From positions 33,986,203 to 34,050,202 of the forward strand of contig OX463779.1 in NCBI GenBank assembly GCA_949825025.1: 64,000 nucleotides of DNA, read 5' to 3'. The notes under the pieces are model-generated. The model did no database searches. It had not been told where the DNA came from and was given only the letters and a program-made list of their open reading frames with translations. The position numbers and the translations under genes are program-made. The DNA comes from Siphlonurus alternatus. Taxonomy: Eukaryota; Arthropoda; Insecta; Ephemeroptera; Siphlonuridae. Positions 27,985-39,946 of the stretch are shown here, one piece after another. Position 1 is the stretch's first letter. Every line of letters starts with the position of its first letter.

Positions 27985-30185
27985 TAAGTAAGCAAATACT
28001 TAGCAATGTAATTTATATAATAGCACACACTCAGAAATGTATTTATGATAGTCGAGTTCTAAGGTTAATAATAATAATTTTATTTACATAGAAGTAATGC
28101 AAGAAATAATTTGGAAAATTAACATACTTATTTGAAAATGATCATAATATTGAAATAATCCAAAAGGTGGTACAATGAAAAGATACATAAATATATAAGA
28201 AGTAAAGATACTGACTGCTGTTATAGTTGACTATTATTTTTAACTGCTCTCGTGTCATTACAGTCATTACATCTGGCTAATATACCGGGAACTAAAATAT
28301 TACAACTATAACATATATAATAACATAATTTACAATACTTTTTCCAGTATATATTTGTTCCATGAATATTAAAAGTGATAAAATGATTATTGTCACTAGT
28401 CTTGGGAGATGGTGAATCACTTTGAAAATTATAGTACCTTAAATATATTTCCTTATATTATAACATAAATTTTCAGCAAAAAGAAATGAAGCCAAAATCT
28501 GTCTAGTTTTTAAGATATACAGGATACAAGGATACAAATATTAATAGTGAGAATATCATTGGAAATATGGCAGCCATTAGTCAAATCAGCATCTTTTTTA
28601 ACTAAAAAAAAATTAATATCTCAAAAACTGGACTGAATATTATAATTACTTTTTTTTACTTCAGAAAGTGAACAGTCATTTTGTGTTCCATGTTCTGATG
28701 TAAACTTTATATTTTTTTACCATAAAAAAAATAATTACACTATAGTGACAATAATCCTTAATATCATGCAACTGACTGCTAGGATATTGTCATATTGGTC
28801 TTTTCTAATCATGTTTGTTAGAAGAACTTGTTAAACTAATTTCTGCACATGCACTTATTGATTTTTCTTTAGTCTTTTATAAGATAATTATAAAAATGTG
28901 ATTGCTGCATATAATATGACGACTGATTGACATTTAATTATTTCTAGTTGGACTAGTTTTAATGTTTGGGCAAGAGGCAAGAATATATAAAATTCAATGC
29001 TAATTCAAAGAACTAAATACTGCTCATATATACATGCATCATTCATTGTGTGCATGCATGGATATACCAAATTACCACTTTATAATTTTGTGAACGACAC
29101 AATTAATACATAGAATAATTATACTTCGATCTCGATGTATTCAATAAAATGTTGTTGACAGTATTTCGGGTATTTCCTTCAAAAAGCAAGTTTATTGTAC
29201 CATGCATACACATAATGAATTAATATAGCCTGGAACAAATACATAATTACTGAATTTTATCATAAAAGAGTTAGTATAAGAGAAGACGCGATTCGATCAC
29301 TGCAAAGGATATATGAATAAGTAAAATAGTTAAAGTTTATGTTTATTGCGTTAAATAATATATGTATATAAATAAACATAAACAAAAAAACTACAAAGAA
29401 ACTACTATCATGGCATTAAGTAAAATAGGAAATCTATCCTGAATACAAAATTAGATAAAAGAGTGATACAAGCTGCCTACTTGATCATAATGATCAATAT
29501 GGCGTATACAATTTTACTTACCCTCCTCCCCCAATCCCATAACTATATAATTGTTATGATTTTGATAAATTTAAGATAGTATTGTCGAAAGAGAGAGTGC
29601 AGGGGATGAGTGAGACTCGAGCGAGCGGCGACGCTGCAATGTATTTTGTATGGAGAGAGGCGGCGGTATACCTGCTATACCCATAATAATGATGCCCGCC
29701 CCTGTTTTTCGCACTTCTCTCCCTACTATCTCACGATCTATGAGTGCTAGAGCTATAAAATAAAAAGCTCTGAGTTCGTTATTAAATAAACCTAATTATT
29801 TGTAATAAACTCAAAATTGATATCTTGCATATTTTCGGCGTAGTTTACTTTCAAAATCATGAATGGTGGATATAAACTCACTAATTGCTAATTATTTGCA
29901 TAATAAAATCAATTAGTAATGTTGAAGTATTTTTTTCCTTGCTGTGTAGTTAATAAGCTTTGCTTTGATACCTTTTGCATTGGTCTGCGATAAGTAGTTG
30001 TTGAGATAAAAAATGTTTTTTGAAATCCGGGACAAACCCGGGTTTGACCATGAAGGCCAGGGGGGACTTGACGGGACTTTTTACTGTGGGTTTATATAGG
30101 TCATAAGAACATATGGGCGAAGTTTAAGTTAGCAACTAATTTTGCCGACCCTCCCCATATACTTTTTCAAGTCTATCCTGGACTA
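27196..30185. mobile_element. 3-kb foldback element with about 650-bp inverted arms
   Basis: The arms at 27196-27840 and 29534-30185 are near-identical reverse complements, with a few substitutions and small indels. The outermost matched bases are TAGTCCAGGATAGACTTGAA on both ends. A TA dinucleotide, or the triplet ATT, is present at both boundaries and may be the target duplication. The 1.7-kb interior is AT-rich with a TA dinucleotide array (about 27891-27980) and no ORF, so the element is non-autonomous. Superfamily not assigned. The arms include a GC-rich block unlike the surroundings. Confidence 0.85.
27891..27980. repeat. TA dinucleotide array
   Basis: A run of TA repeats with minor interruptions inside the foldback element, next to its left arm. 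Confidence 0.9.
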
Positions 30186-33100
30186 ATTACAGTACCTAAG
30201 ATACAGTATGTAGATAATTCAGTTTCCGTTTGCCTAATAGAAGAAACCATCAGAATACAAGGGTTCAACCGTTTAATACAGTATAATATTTTGTTTGAAA
30301 AATGCTTACGTATGACATATATACGAAGAATCCCAAGAAAAATTATGTTAAAGATTGATTGCATTGCAATTTTGATATTTTCAACATAATACATTATATT
30401 CTGCAATGTAAAATAGAAGTCCTCAGAGGTTTCTCTATAGCTGTATACGTAAAACTGTCCTTTAGCAACAACGTAATGAGCGACTCACGCAGCTGTTATC
30501 CATAAATACTGTGATTGAAAAGGGGTGTGGCACGTGTGTACCATGTGCTCCTCCGAGAGCCGCGACACTCGCAAAATAGACGCGAGGCTGAAACGCGTGC
30601 CAGAGAGAGAACGTGTAGTTGGACAGGCGCGTGTACTTGGCGTGCTACCGTGTGGGAAGAACAAATATAAAACAAGCTACCGCGGCTCTCAGACAAAACA
30701 CTCGTTGTAATTTTTGCGCCTATCTTCCAAGTAGTTGATTAAAATTTATAATTATGTGTGTGTGTTTATACACCTATCAGACACTATTACGGAAAACTGT
30801 CAAAACTCATAAGTGAATCACTGATAACCGAGTTTTTTTTTCTTCTGGTGCTAAAGAAATATCAATATTATTATGTTTTTAAATACGAATTAAAATTAAG
30901 CTACATCATGTCATTTATCATCTTTTATACACTTTTATAGATCGTCCAACTCTCACATTGCCAGTGAAGTTTCAATATAATTTATCAAATCTTATGACGT
31001 GGAGGGTGGAGGGAATGTGCTACGAACATTATAATATAATATTGGTGTGACCATGCACCATCATCTGAGCAATATCACAACGGGTGGGCCGACAAGACAA
31101 GTCTGATAGTTATCTCTAGCTAACAGTATTGAGCTTGTGTTAAAGACATTTATTTTAGACCCCTGACAGCCCCTCCATCACTATGCAAACTTATTACGAT
31201 AGCAACTTCCGGGTGGTTTAAGCGTAGGACCAACAGCTATTAAAAATTATGATATATATATATACGCGTACTTGTATTTAAATTTAATGTTCCTAGAACC
31301 TAGAACAATACTCAACACAGCACTCATTTACATCTTATATGGACCAAATAAATTATAAATTAGATATTTTATGAACTCGTTGCATAAAAAAAAACTTGAC
31401 GACTTTTTACTATAGTATAAAAATTAACACTTTTTGATTATTTTAAATATCAGTATATCACTAGCATTTGGACTCAGTATTTTCAAGGGAGAAGCGATTT
31501 ATTATGTCAACTCGATATTATTTTGCGACTTATAGCATATCTGCATGGGACCGCTCTGGCATATATTATATAATATTATCACATTTTTGCCAAACAGCCC
31601 CTGCAACTCTAGTAAAAATATGCCACCTCTTGACGTTCTCCAGGCGGGGGTGGCGCAGGTGTGGCCACAACACCGAGGGCCTCCTGCTCGTCGTGGCGCG
31701 GTGACGCTCGGGTTACACTCTCACGTTGCCACCTCGCGCCAGTCAGCTGTGACCGCTAGGTGTGCTCGAGAATGACTACGACTATTCATCACCCGCACAA
31801 TGCCTCAGCATTACATAGAACTATTGACATTATGATGGCTTTATGTTGGAGACATGAGAAATTATTAGTCTCGTCAGGCAAAGTAAAATCAACAACTTCT
31901 CATACGAATTTCTTTATAAAAGCATTTATTTATTTATTTTTTTTAATTAATACTGAATTTTCTAAAATTATGCAACATATAGCAATTATAAATTATAGCA
32001 GCAATTCTACTTTTTATTGAGACATCTTACGTTAGATCGATCCATTTAGACATTCTAATGCTGCTCTGTGTTCTGTACCGTATTATGTATCTTCAAAATG
32101 AAGCAACGCCTATATTCTCAATAACTAGAGTATTTTTTTTTTTACTGTGGTTGAAACCTCATAAAGGGTCAATGAAGATATTTTCATCACCATTATATGT
32201 TATATTGTACTGGACCGACATACAAAATTGATGACTATATTTATATACTAAAAGTAACGATCTATTCAACAGTACTTAATTATTACTATAAGGATAACAG
32301 CTCGAGTGGGTGGTATGACTAACGAGTGTTCTCTCGCTGACCATGTGACCTTGCGTGAACATGGGCGTGTCACTTTCTGTCACTCGTGCGGTCATTCTTG
32401 ACAGTAAGACTATCAAGTTTATTTTTGTTTTTTACTATGCCACTATCTTTTTTATGTTTACCTCATTTTAAATTATTTTTGATTAGGAAGATTGGGTGGT
32501 CCTGACATCTAGCTCATGCAGCTATATAATACCAAGTTAATTATTAGCTTTTGAAATGGCGAGAAAAGATAACTAATTAGTGGTCAATTCACTCTGTATA
32601 TATACTGTAATAAAAAAATCAACTTAATCTTCATTATTAAATAAGAACTAATATATAGATTAATCATGACAATTAAAGGTATTTATGTTTTATGGTGTCA
32701 AAGATCATTAAATGCAATTGCCATGCAACATTTCAAAAGGTTAAAATTTAAGTAATGGGTTCAATCTTTGCACATTAACTAATTGTAAGAGTTCTACAGC
32801 AATTAATTTCTTTTCACCGCAACATATTATAAGTATAATTTTAAGCCTAAAGCAGTTACTTTTAATTTTAAAAACTTATTTATAACAACAATTTTATAAT
32901 TAATACTTCAACTTTTGGCCGTCTTAACATCCTGAAATTAAAAATTACATAGCAAATTAATTAAAAAATGTTAATAAATTTTATATTAATTATTCCTAAG
33001 TTACTTTGGGCTGTTCTATCAGCCACACAGGAGACGCACACATAAAGAATTTATGTTACATACCAGCCTAGGTGGATGTAAAAAGTTCCTCGACATGCGA

Positions 33101-33810
33101 GGTATGTCGGCTCGGGAGGTGGAGACGTAATCGATATACTGGTATAAACGTAGTACGTATATATACACAGTCTGGGCCTCTTCTGTACCCTTAGCTGGGA
33201 CACTGCAGTGCATGCGCCTTCAGCAAAGTTCCTTGGCAAACACCAGCCCAAGAATAGCAGAGAAACGATGAAAAGCTTGGGAGTAAAAAAAAAATGTAGC
33301 GTATACGGGTTTTGAAGGCAATATATACTGCAATGCTATTCAAGCACTCGTTCGTAAAATATTCATAGAGTGTATCAAGAAGTTTTGAAGTAACAAAAAA
33401 GTGTAGAATTTTATGAATTAATTTAAAGAAAACAAATAGATATTATACCTTATAGATATTATAGATTTTTTTTAAAGTGTTAAGTTTAAAAAAAAAAAAA
33501 TACAAGTTAAGTACAGAAAAAAATATTGATACCTATTTTTAAAATATATTATTATATTCCTTGTTCGAACTCATAACTTATGAAATATGAAGGTTCAATA
33601 TTTTTATTCTGTGATGATAGCTCTATAAGATTCTCTATATATATTGACGGTTTTGCCATTGTATCCTATAATATTTTTGCCTTCATTTTTATTTATTTAT
33701 TTTTTTTAAAGTACAGGCAAAAGAAAATGAAATGATACTAGAAAAGCAACTCAATTATCTCTATAATAAACCTCCTACTAAATATGAAATATTTGTCATT
33801 AAATTTTTTC
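30186..33810. other. Mostly AT-rich non-coding stretch with GC islands
   Basis: No exon was recognised. GC-rich islands occur at about 30520-30720, 31600-31790 and 33000-33250. The first contains TATAAAA (30666-30672) followed 25 bp later by a TCAGACA initiator-like site, a weak candidate promoter on the plus strand. Open frames on both strands of these islands have no family resemblance. Confidence 0.35.
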
Positions 33811-33817
33811 TTTACAA

Positions 33818-34162
33818 TTAGATTACATGCAGATCATATTGACCTTTACTTTGAGAGTACTTCACGCTGACAATTTGACGCGGCTCCATGGGAATTAAAC
33901 TGCTGAGATCGATTTGCACTATCTCTGACCCGTGACACGCAGTCTGCTGGACACTCCGGAGTTTGGGGTCAACGACCTTGTCAGCTGATCCAGTTCCAGA
34001 GGACCGCAGTATCGACCACTCAAGTTTCGAGACACGTGGCGGGTACCAGGTGCTGCGAGACGACACCAAGCTGTCACCCTCCAAGACCTTGTCCAGCTTC
34101 CCAAAGCCGTCAAGTCTTGCGTTTGAGATAAGTTTCTTATAACATTGCAGATACCATAATAG
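33818..34162 (-). other. Unidentified coding-like open frame ending in a stop
   Basis: A minus-strand frame runs without a stop from about 34162 to a TAA near 33818. It is markedly GC-richer than its surroundings. It reads through GFGKLDKVLEGDSLVSSRST, SKLEWSILRSSGTGSADKVV and IDLSSLIPMEPRQIVSVKYS, a mixed, soluble-looking composition. There is no in-frame ATG near its left part and no convincing acceptor. If real it would be the last exon of a minus-strand gene or a processed fragment. I do not recognise the family. Chance openness in a GC island is the alternative. Confidence 0.3.
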
Positions 34163-34176
34163 ATAGAAATTGTATG

Positions 34177-34322
34177 AAGCCGGTATTACACGATAAAATT
34201 TTTCTAATTATTGTATACAATTTTTCCTTTCAAGAAAACTTAAACTCTATTTGTTTGTATGGAGATGAAATTTTCTTGCAAGGAAAAATTGTGTGCAAAA
34301 TTGTATCGTGTAATACCGGCTT
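34177..34322. mobile_element. 146-bp hairpin MITE with AAGCCGGTATTACACGAT termini
   Basis: The two ends are perfect inverted repeats of AAGCCGGTATTACACGAT, and much of the interior also pairs (for example AAATTTTTC and GAAATTTTC segments). No coding sequence. No clear target duplication, so the superfamily is not assigned. It lies directly beside the coding-like frame at 33818-34162 and may limit it. Confidence 0.8.
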
Positions 34323-37300
34323 TACTCTTTGGAGCTTCTACTGTATAGTTATTATACGACATAAATTTATATCAAATATTGAACTAGGTATTGATTCTAC
34401 AAATATACATGTGGATTATTATGTATAATTGTATATTATTATGTATCAAGACTGTATCATGCATTATATCACCATCAATTTGCTAACCTTGGCTTTAATA
34501 TATAAAATAAATATTAAAAGAATACGTACATCAATTTATCAAATTCCACAGTAAAATTTAAAATGTCACCGATCATGCATTCAAGTTTAAGTTGTGTAGT
34601 TTTCATTAATCCAAATGTTGCTTAGTAAAATTATAACCTGTATTTATTCAACGTGTTTTTTTATATTATTTCCCAAAACAATTATTACTAAATAATAATA
34701 ACTAATTTATATCTTATGTATGTACTATAAATTATATTATATGCATTCTTAAGCTATTATCCTGTTGCTACAATAATATCTGCTGCAATTAATTCTAAAC
34801 AATGCTATTTTAATTTTTAAACTTCTTCTTGTGCTTTTTGTACTACCTCACATTTCTTATATATAATGCATGTCGAGTTATCATCATATTTTCACTCTGT
34901 TTTAGTTGTAGATTTATGTAAGACTACCCATTTTATTTTTTTACATTATTTAAACAATATTTAGCATTTTTAGCGTTATTGTGTTATTTGAACGATTCTT
35001 TTAGCGTGTTAGCTTTTCACATACTTTTTTTAAGATCTCACGAAAGGGGGGAAGGGGGGGGGGACGAGCTACAGGAACACGTGTTTAGAGTTTAAAATTT
35101 TTGATACTACAATACAAACATGACAGATAATCGCAAGGAATAGACAGCTAGGAATAGACGCGAATGTTTATCAGGGCCTGCGTTAGGTAAATAAAGGTAA
35201 GATCGGTAACAATGTTTGCTAGGGTGAAGTTTATATCGATTTTATTTGTAACCAATCTTCTGAGAGTAGATAAAAAGAATAGCTGGTTTACCATGTATTA
35301 AGATTAAGCATTATTTGTTGCCCGATACATCACATTTTCCCAATATGTTTTTTAAATACTTTTGTGTATTATGCTAAAAATCATACCTTGGAAATAATTA
35401 GATTATTTTTAATATATTGCTACATACAATATTGTGCAATTACGACTTCGGCGTTACAAATAAAAAGTGAGGTAACTGCAGCAAAATATAACAAGTATTT
35501 CAGACTGCATGACTAAATATATTTTAATTTCACTAATTTCCAAAACTAGTTTTCTTGCTATATATACTCGATCGCTATATACTAAATATAGTTGCACTTC
35601 CACTCCTCATTATCTAAACATTATTGTTACAATTTTAAACTCTAAAGAGGCTTACAGAGAATTCTTGAGGGCTGTCTACAATGTGCCACAAATAGACGAA
35701 TCCTCGTTCCCACCACTCTGTTTCCCAGTATCTTCTTCTATACTGTATACATACACTAGCATCACCTCTTATGTAGCAGCTCGTTGTTGTAGTTACGCGT
35801 CCTTTAACAATGAAAATTTGTAACAATGAAGATGACTGAGAAACAAATTAACAACCGAGAAAATAATTTTAAGTCTGGGTGGCTATAGAAGTGGTTTAAT
35901 AATAAATATAACAATGATGATAATAAAAATAAGCGAATTCATTATAAGTAATGTATTATAAAAGATAATATATATACCGTTATTTTTTTAACTTAAAATA
36001 CATAATTAAGAAATTATGAATGTCTGTTTGAGAATAATTTCGAGACACACCTTATTTTGATGCATGTTATTATGCAGTGGTAGCAACATCACAAGAAAAT
36101 GTCCAGTTTTGATTGTTAAGAAATGTGCATTATTTGTTTGTAAATGACTCGTCATAAATTGTGTTCAAAGTATATAACGTTTAACGTTAAATTATCATGT
36201 TTATTTGCATATGTAAATGACACATAAAGAAACCGTATGCATTATATAAAACAAATGTTTCGGTATATTTACGAGCATATTTACATTTATTTACATTATT
36301 TCTTCCTTGAAACCTATACATTGTTTAATAGAGCACATCTTTATTCATTAATGATTAAATTATTAGTTATCTTTCTTGTATATTATTTTATTTTCATGAT
36401 TTTGATTTTTTAATCCAAGAAGAATCCTAGCTATGATGGCTGATGAAATTAATATATAAAATGAACAGTTATAATTTAATATACTTATGAAATCTACTTA
36501 ATCTACTATGAATTTATATTACAGAACCAGCATAAATAATTCATCATATATAATAATAATAATTTTATATAATTTTATTATAGAGATGTAACTAACATAT
36601 TTCATTCACAACTTCGTTTTTCTGGTTATACCTACACAGTTATCTTACAAGAAAAAAAAAAAAAAATGACATCACTTTTCCTTATTGCATCCACTGCAGA
36701 TATTATACATTTTACTGATTTTTAATGTATGCAAATAAGGACTTCTTAGAAGTATCATTAAATTCACTGGCATTGCTTGGTCCTATAAATACGAAAAATT
36801 GTAAGAGACGAAAAAAGGTATACACATAATTGTAATTTGACAATCTTGCTGGTATTTTATTGATAATTTTTGTTTCTCCTTACATGAAGCACTCACTGCA
36901 TGTGTGATAAATTACAATGTTGTCCCAATAAACAACGAATAAAGAGCTTGAATGTGTATGTACTAGATTTGGCATGTGTTGTAGAGTAGAAGGTTGGGGC
37001 AGCAGGTTGTACGTCCGTACGTCGAGATGAGGTGAAGTCCACACCCCGGCGTGACGTCACCCCCCTGATGACATCACTGCAACGCGATCTCACCCAGCTG
37101 ATATGCAAGCAAGCTCCCCTCGATGTATGGCAGTACGCCCCGTCGTATAAAACAAGTCGTGCCAGAGTACCATTGAAAAACCGCAATTATTACAAAGTAC
37201 CTGCATGTTGGGATAAATTCTATCAATAAACTCAAGTCATGACTGGAACATTAAACTGTATACTAATATAAATGTAATAATACTATGGAATCATGTTGGA

Positions 37301-37949
37301 TATAAAAGTATACGAAATTAAACTTTCAATTATTAATTCAGTTTTTCCTTTTCAGGGAATCATAAATTTCATTATGATACTGATGTGTGGTATATAATAT
37401 TTTTTAGGGCAACATTCTGCTATAATTTCTTCATAAATCCATATATCGTATGAAGCAAATATGTAAATAACAAAGTTAATTATAGTCTGTTATAACTGAC
37501 GATATTAATAGACAAGTCAACATGAAAAAAAAAAAAAAAAAAAAAGAAACAAACAAATCAAAGGTCAGATAATAATAGATTTTTCAAAGATTCTGAACAT
37601 AAATATAGGATTTCTAATGAGAATAAAAAAATTAAAAAATCTCTTGAACTTTGATTACAAGTTTTATGACGTCGCTATAAAATTCGTGAGGCATTGTAAA
37701 ACAATTAAAACAATTGAAGTATAAATAGGCCTAATATATGTAATTATTTGAAAGCCTTGAAATTTTCAGTCACGAAATGCACCTTTACCATCTTGCAATA
37801 TTTTTTATTTTTATAATATTTTCGTTTATACGCATAATAGCTAAATCATCAATCTTTTCCAATTTAAACTGAACGAATTTCTATTTTTAAATCATAGCCA
37901 TAAAAATTACTTTTATTATATAAACATTTTCACCTTTTATATTTCGATT

Positions 37950-37982
<33 letters not shown>

Positions 37983-39112
37983 TCAAATCTACACAAATCT
38001 TAAGTACACGTTTTTCGTGTTAAAACCATTAAAAAAAAAATTAATTTACAACGAAATAAAACATTTTTATATTTATGAATACAAAAAATACATTTCATTC
38101 ATTAAAAAGTTAAATGGAAAACTTATCGTAAACTGGTCTGACATTATTCAATAAAAAAAGCAATATATTTAACTTAAATTATAATATAAATATATGTAAA
38201 TAAATCCTCGCTAATTAAACTAACCAATGGATGAAAGACATAAAAAATAGAAAGGTGCTGAGATTTTCATATCTACCATAGCATGCTACCATCGTCATAA
38301 TATTGGATGTGGTTTTTAGAAGTTGTAAAACGATATATAAAAAGGTGCGGGTACAGCATATTCTTGAATATATTTTTTTTCTATATAATGTTTATTTTAA
38401 GTGGCTGGTCCTACTATACTTTTATAATATGTAGATTTAGGCAGCAAGTTTTTTTCCCCTTTTTATTCCTTGTAACTTCACAAAGAAGGTGGTCTACAAT
38501 AAAGCCAGGGTGTTGGTAAGGTGAACAAACCCTGAGTTACGTGGATGCCAGGAAACGTGATTCCGTATTCCGTTAGTTCACTTTTGTAACGACGAGACGA
38601 GTTTGCTTTCCATGATGATATTATTACTTACTACTTTATTTCTTCGTTTATATATGGCTAGAATATACTATACCTTTATGGTATCTTAGTTGTCACAATG
38701 CAATCCGATATATTATATAATGAATACAATATTTACTGTTATTTTCCTATAAATATAAAGAATTTTGTATGTTGTCACTTTAATGCCTCTCATTACAATT
38801 AATAACTGCATAATATAATGATATACAGTATAATATGTAACCGGTTTATGAAGCGTAATAATAATTTACACATGAACATTATTAAAATTTATATAATTTA
38901 AATTATTATAAACACCTGACATAAATCCATTGAATTCAGTTCATAAGCTTGAATAATAATACTAATCTAAAAAAATTCAGTCAAGGTTCTTCTAGGTCTA
39001 ATTAAAACCTAATGATGGCTCACTAGTTATATGTGACGCGGGACTCGCGATGCGACTAAAATAATTAATAGAGGAATTATTGCATTTCGCCTGCGGTTCC
39101 CTGTGACGTCAC
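34323..39112. other. AT-rich non-coding stretch
   Basis: No exon was recognised. A GC-rich island at about 37000-37230 holds TGACGTCA (37052-37059), TGACATCA nearby, and TATAAAA (37146-37152). A G-run lies at about 35046-35063. Poly-A and poly-T tracts occur near 37527-37544 and 37962-37983. Confidence 0.35.
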
Positions 39113-39245
39113 AAGGGGGCGTACCATTCAGGTCCTCAGCTGGAGATGATTGGCACCTGGCCTTGAGTTTTTATTCCATTTCCTGCAGGTATCTTAGCAG
39201 CAGGTGCGAGTTAAAAGCCTGTACCACCAAAAGGTACGCCCCCTT
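39113..39245. repeat. 133-bp segment bounded by AAGGGGGCGTACC inverted repeats
   Basis: AAGGGGGCGTACC at 39113-39125 is the exact reverse complement of 39233-39245. The interior is GC-richer than the surroundings and non-coding. A TGACGTCA palindrome (39104-39111) lies just outside the left end. It may be a small MITE, but no target duplication is visible. Confidence 0.5.
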
Positions 39246-39908
39246 TTTGCTTTGAGAGGCCCACGAGCTACCGCAAGCACATGACAATAGATTTGATTTT
39301 TTATGAGATGTTTAAAATTTCAGCTCTTCTTTTAACTTTTAGATTTTATCAAAAAAATAAAATCAAGTTTCTGTTTTTATCTCTACAGAATACAGTTCTA
39401 TTAAAAACTTAAGATATTTCTACCTTTTTCTCCCTTTTACAACAAAACTTTTGTAATTTTCTTTTTTAGGTTGATATTACATAAGGTTACATTTGAAAAA
39501 AAGTTTTTGTCTATTCAGTACAAACTAACAGTGTGAAAAATCGATGTGCCGAACCAATTTAGTTAGGAATTTTTTTTGGAGAATTCACATTTTTTTTTTT
39601 AATTGATAAATTGTAAAACTTGCACTATACATTAAAATATATATTTTTTAAATATATGACATCATCACAATTATTACAAGTCTTCAGGGTAATTATTGTG
39701 TTCATCGTTTCGGTCTCGTGGGTGGTACGACACGACATGCAATTTTTGTGCTCTTAATTTCTTTAGTACACACTCAAAAGGTTACGCGTTGTTCCAGCTG
39801 AAATTAATTAAGGAACGAAACAAAATGCCATGTAATTAGTGCTGTCTACCACTTAAAAGTGTTCAACTAGCTTAGTAAATATAGCATTTTAAAAGGTATT
39901 ATTAAGAA

Positions 39909-39938
39909 CAAGATCCCTTTACTAGTAAAGGGATCTTG
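39909..39938. mobile_element. 30-bp perfect palindrome flanked by 8-bp direct repeats
   Basis: The 30 bases form a perfect palindrome with half-site CAAGATCCCTTTACT. The octamer ATTAAGAA abuts it on both sides without gap (39901-39908 and 39939-39946). An inverted repeat inside an 8-bp direct duplication is the signature of a hAT-type insertion, here reduced to little more than two joined terminal repeats. The alternative is chance or a recombination product. Confidence 0.6.
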
Positions 39939-39946
39939 ATTAAGAA

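Noticed and set aside
31468..31775. Two overlapping plus-strand open frames
   Set aside because: Composition-driven openness in a GC island, with no recognisable domain.
33555..33585. GTTCGAACTC as a tRNA T-loop
   Set aside because: No acceptor, D or anticodon arms around it.
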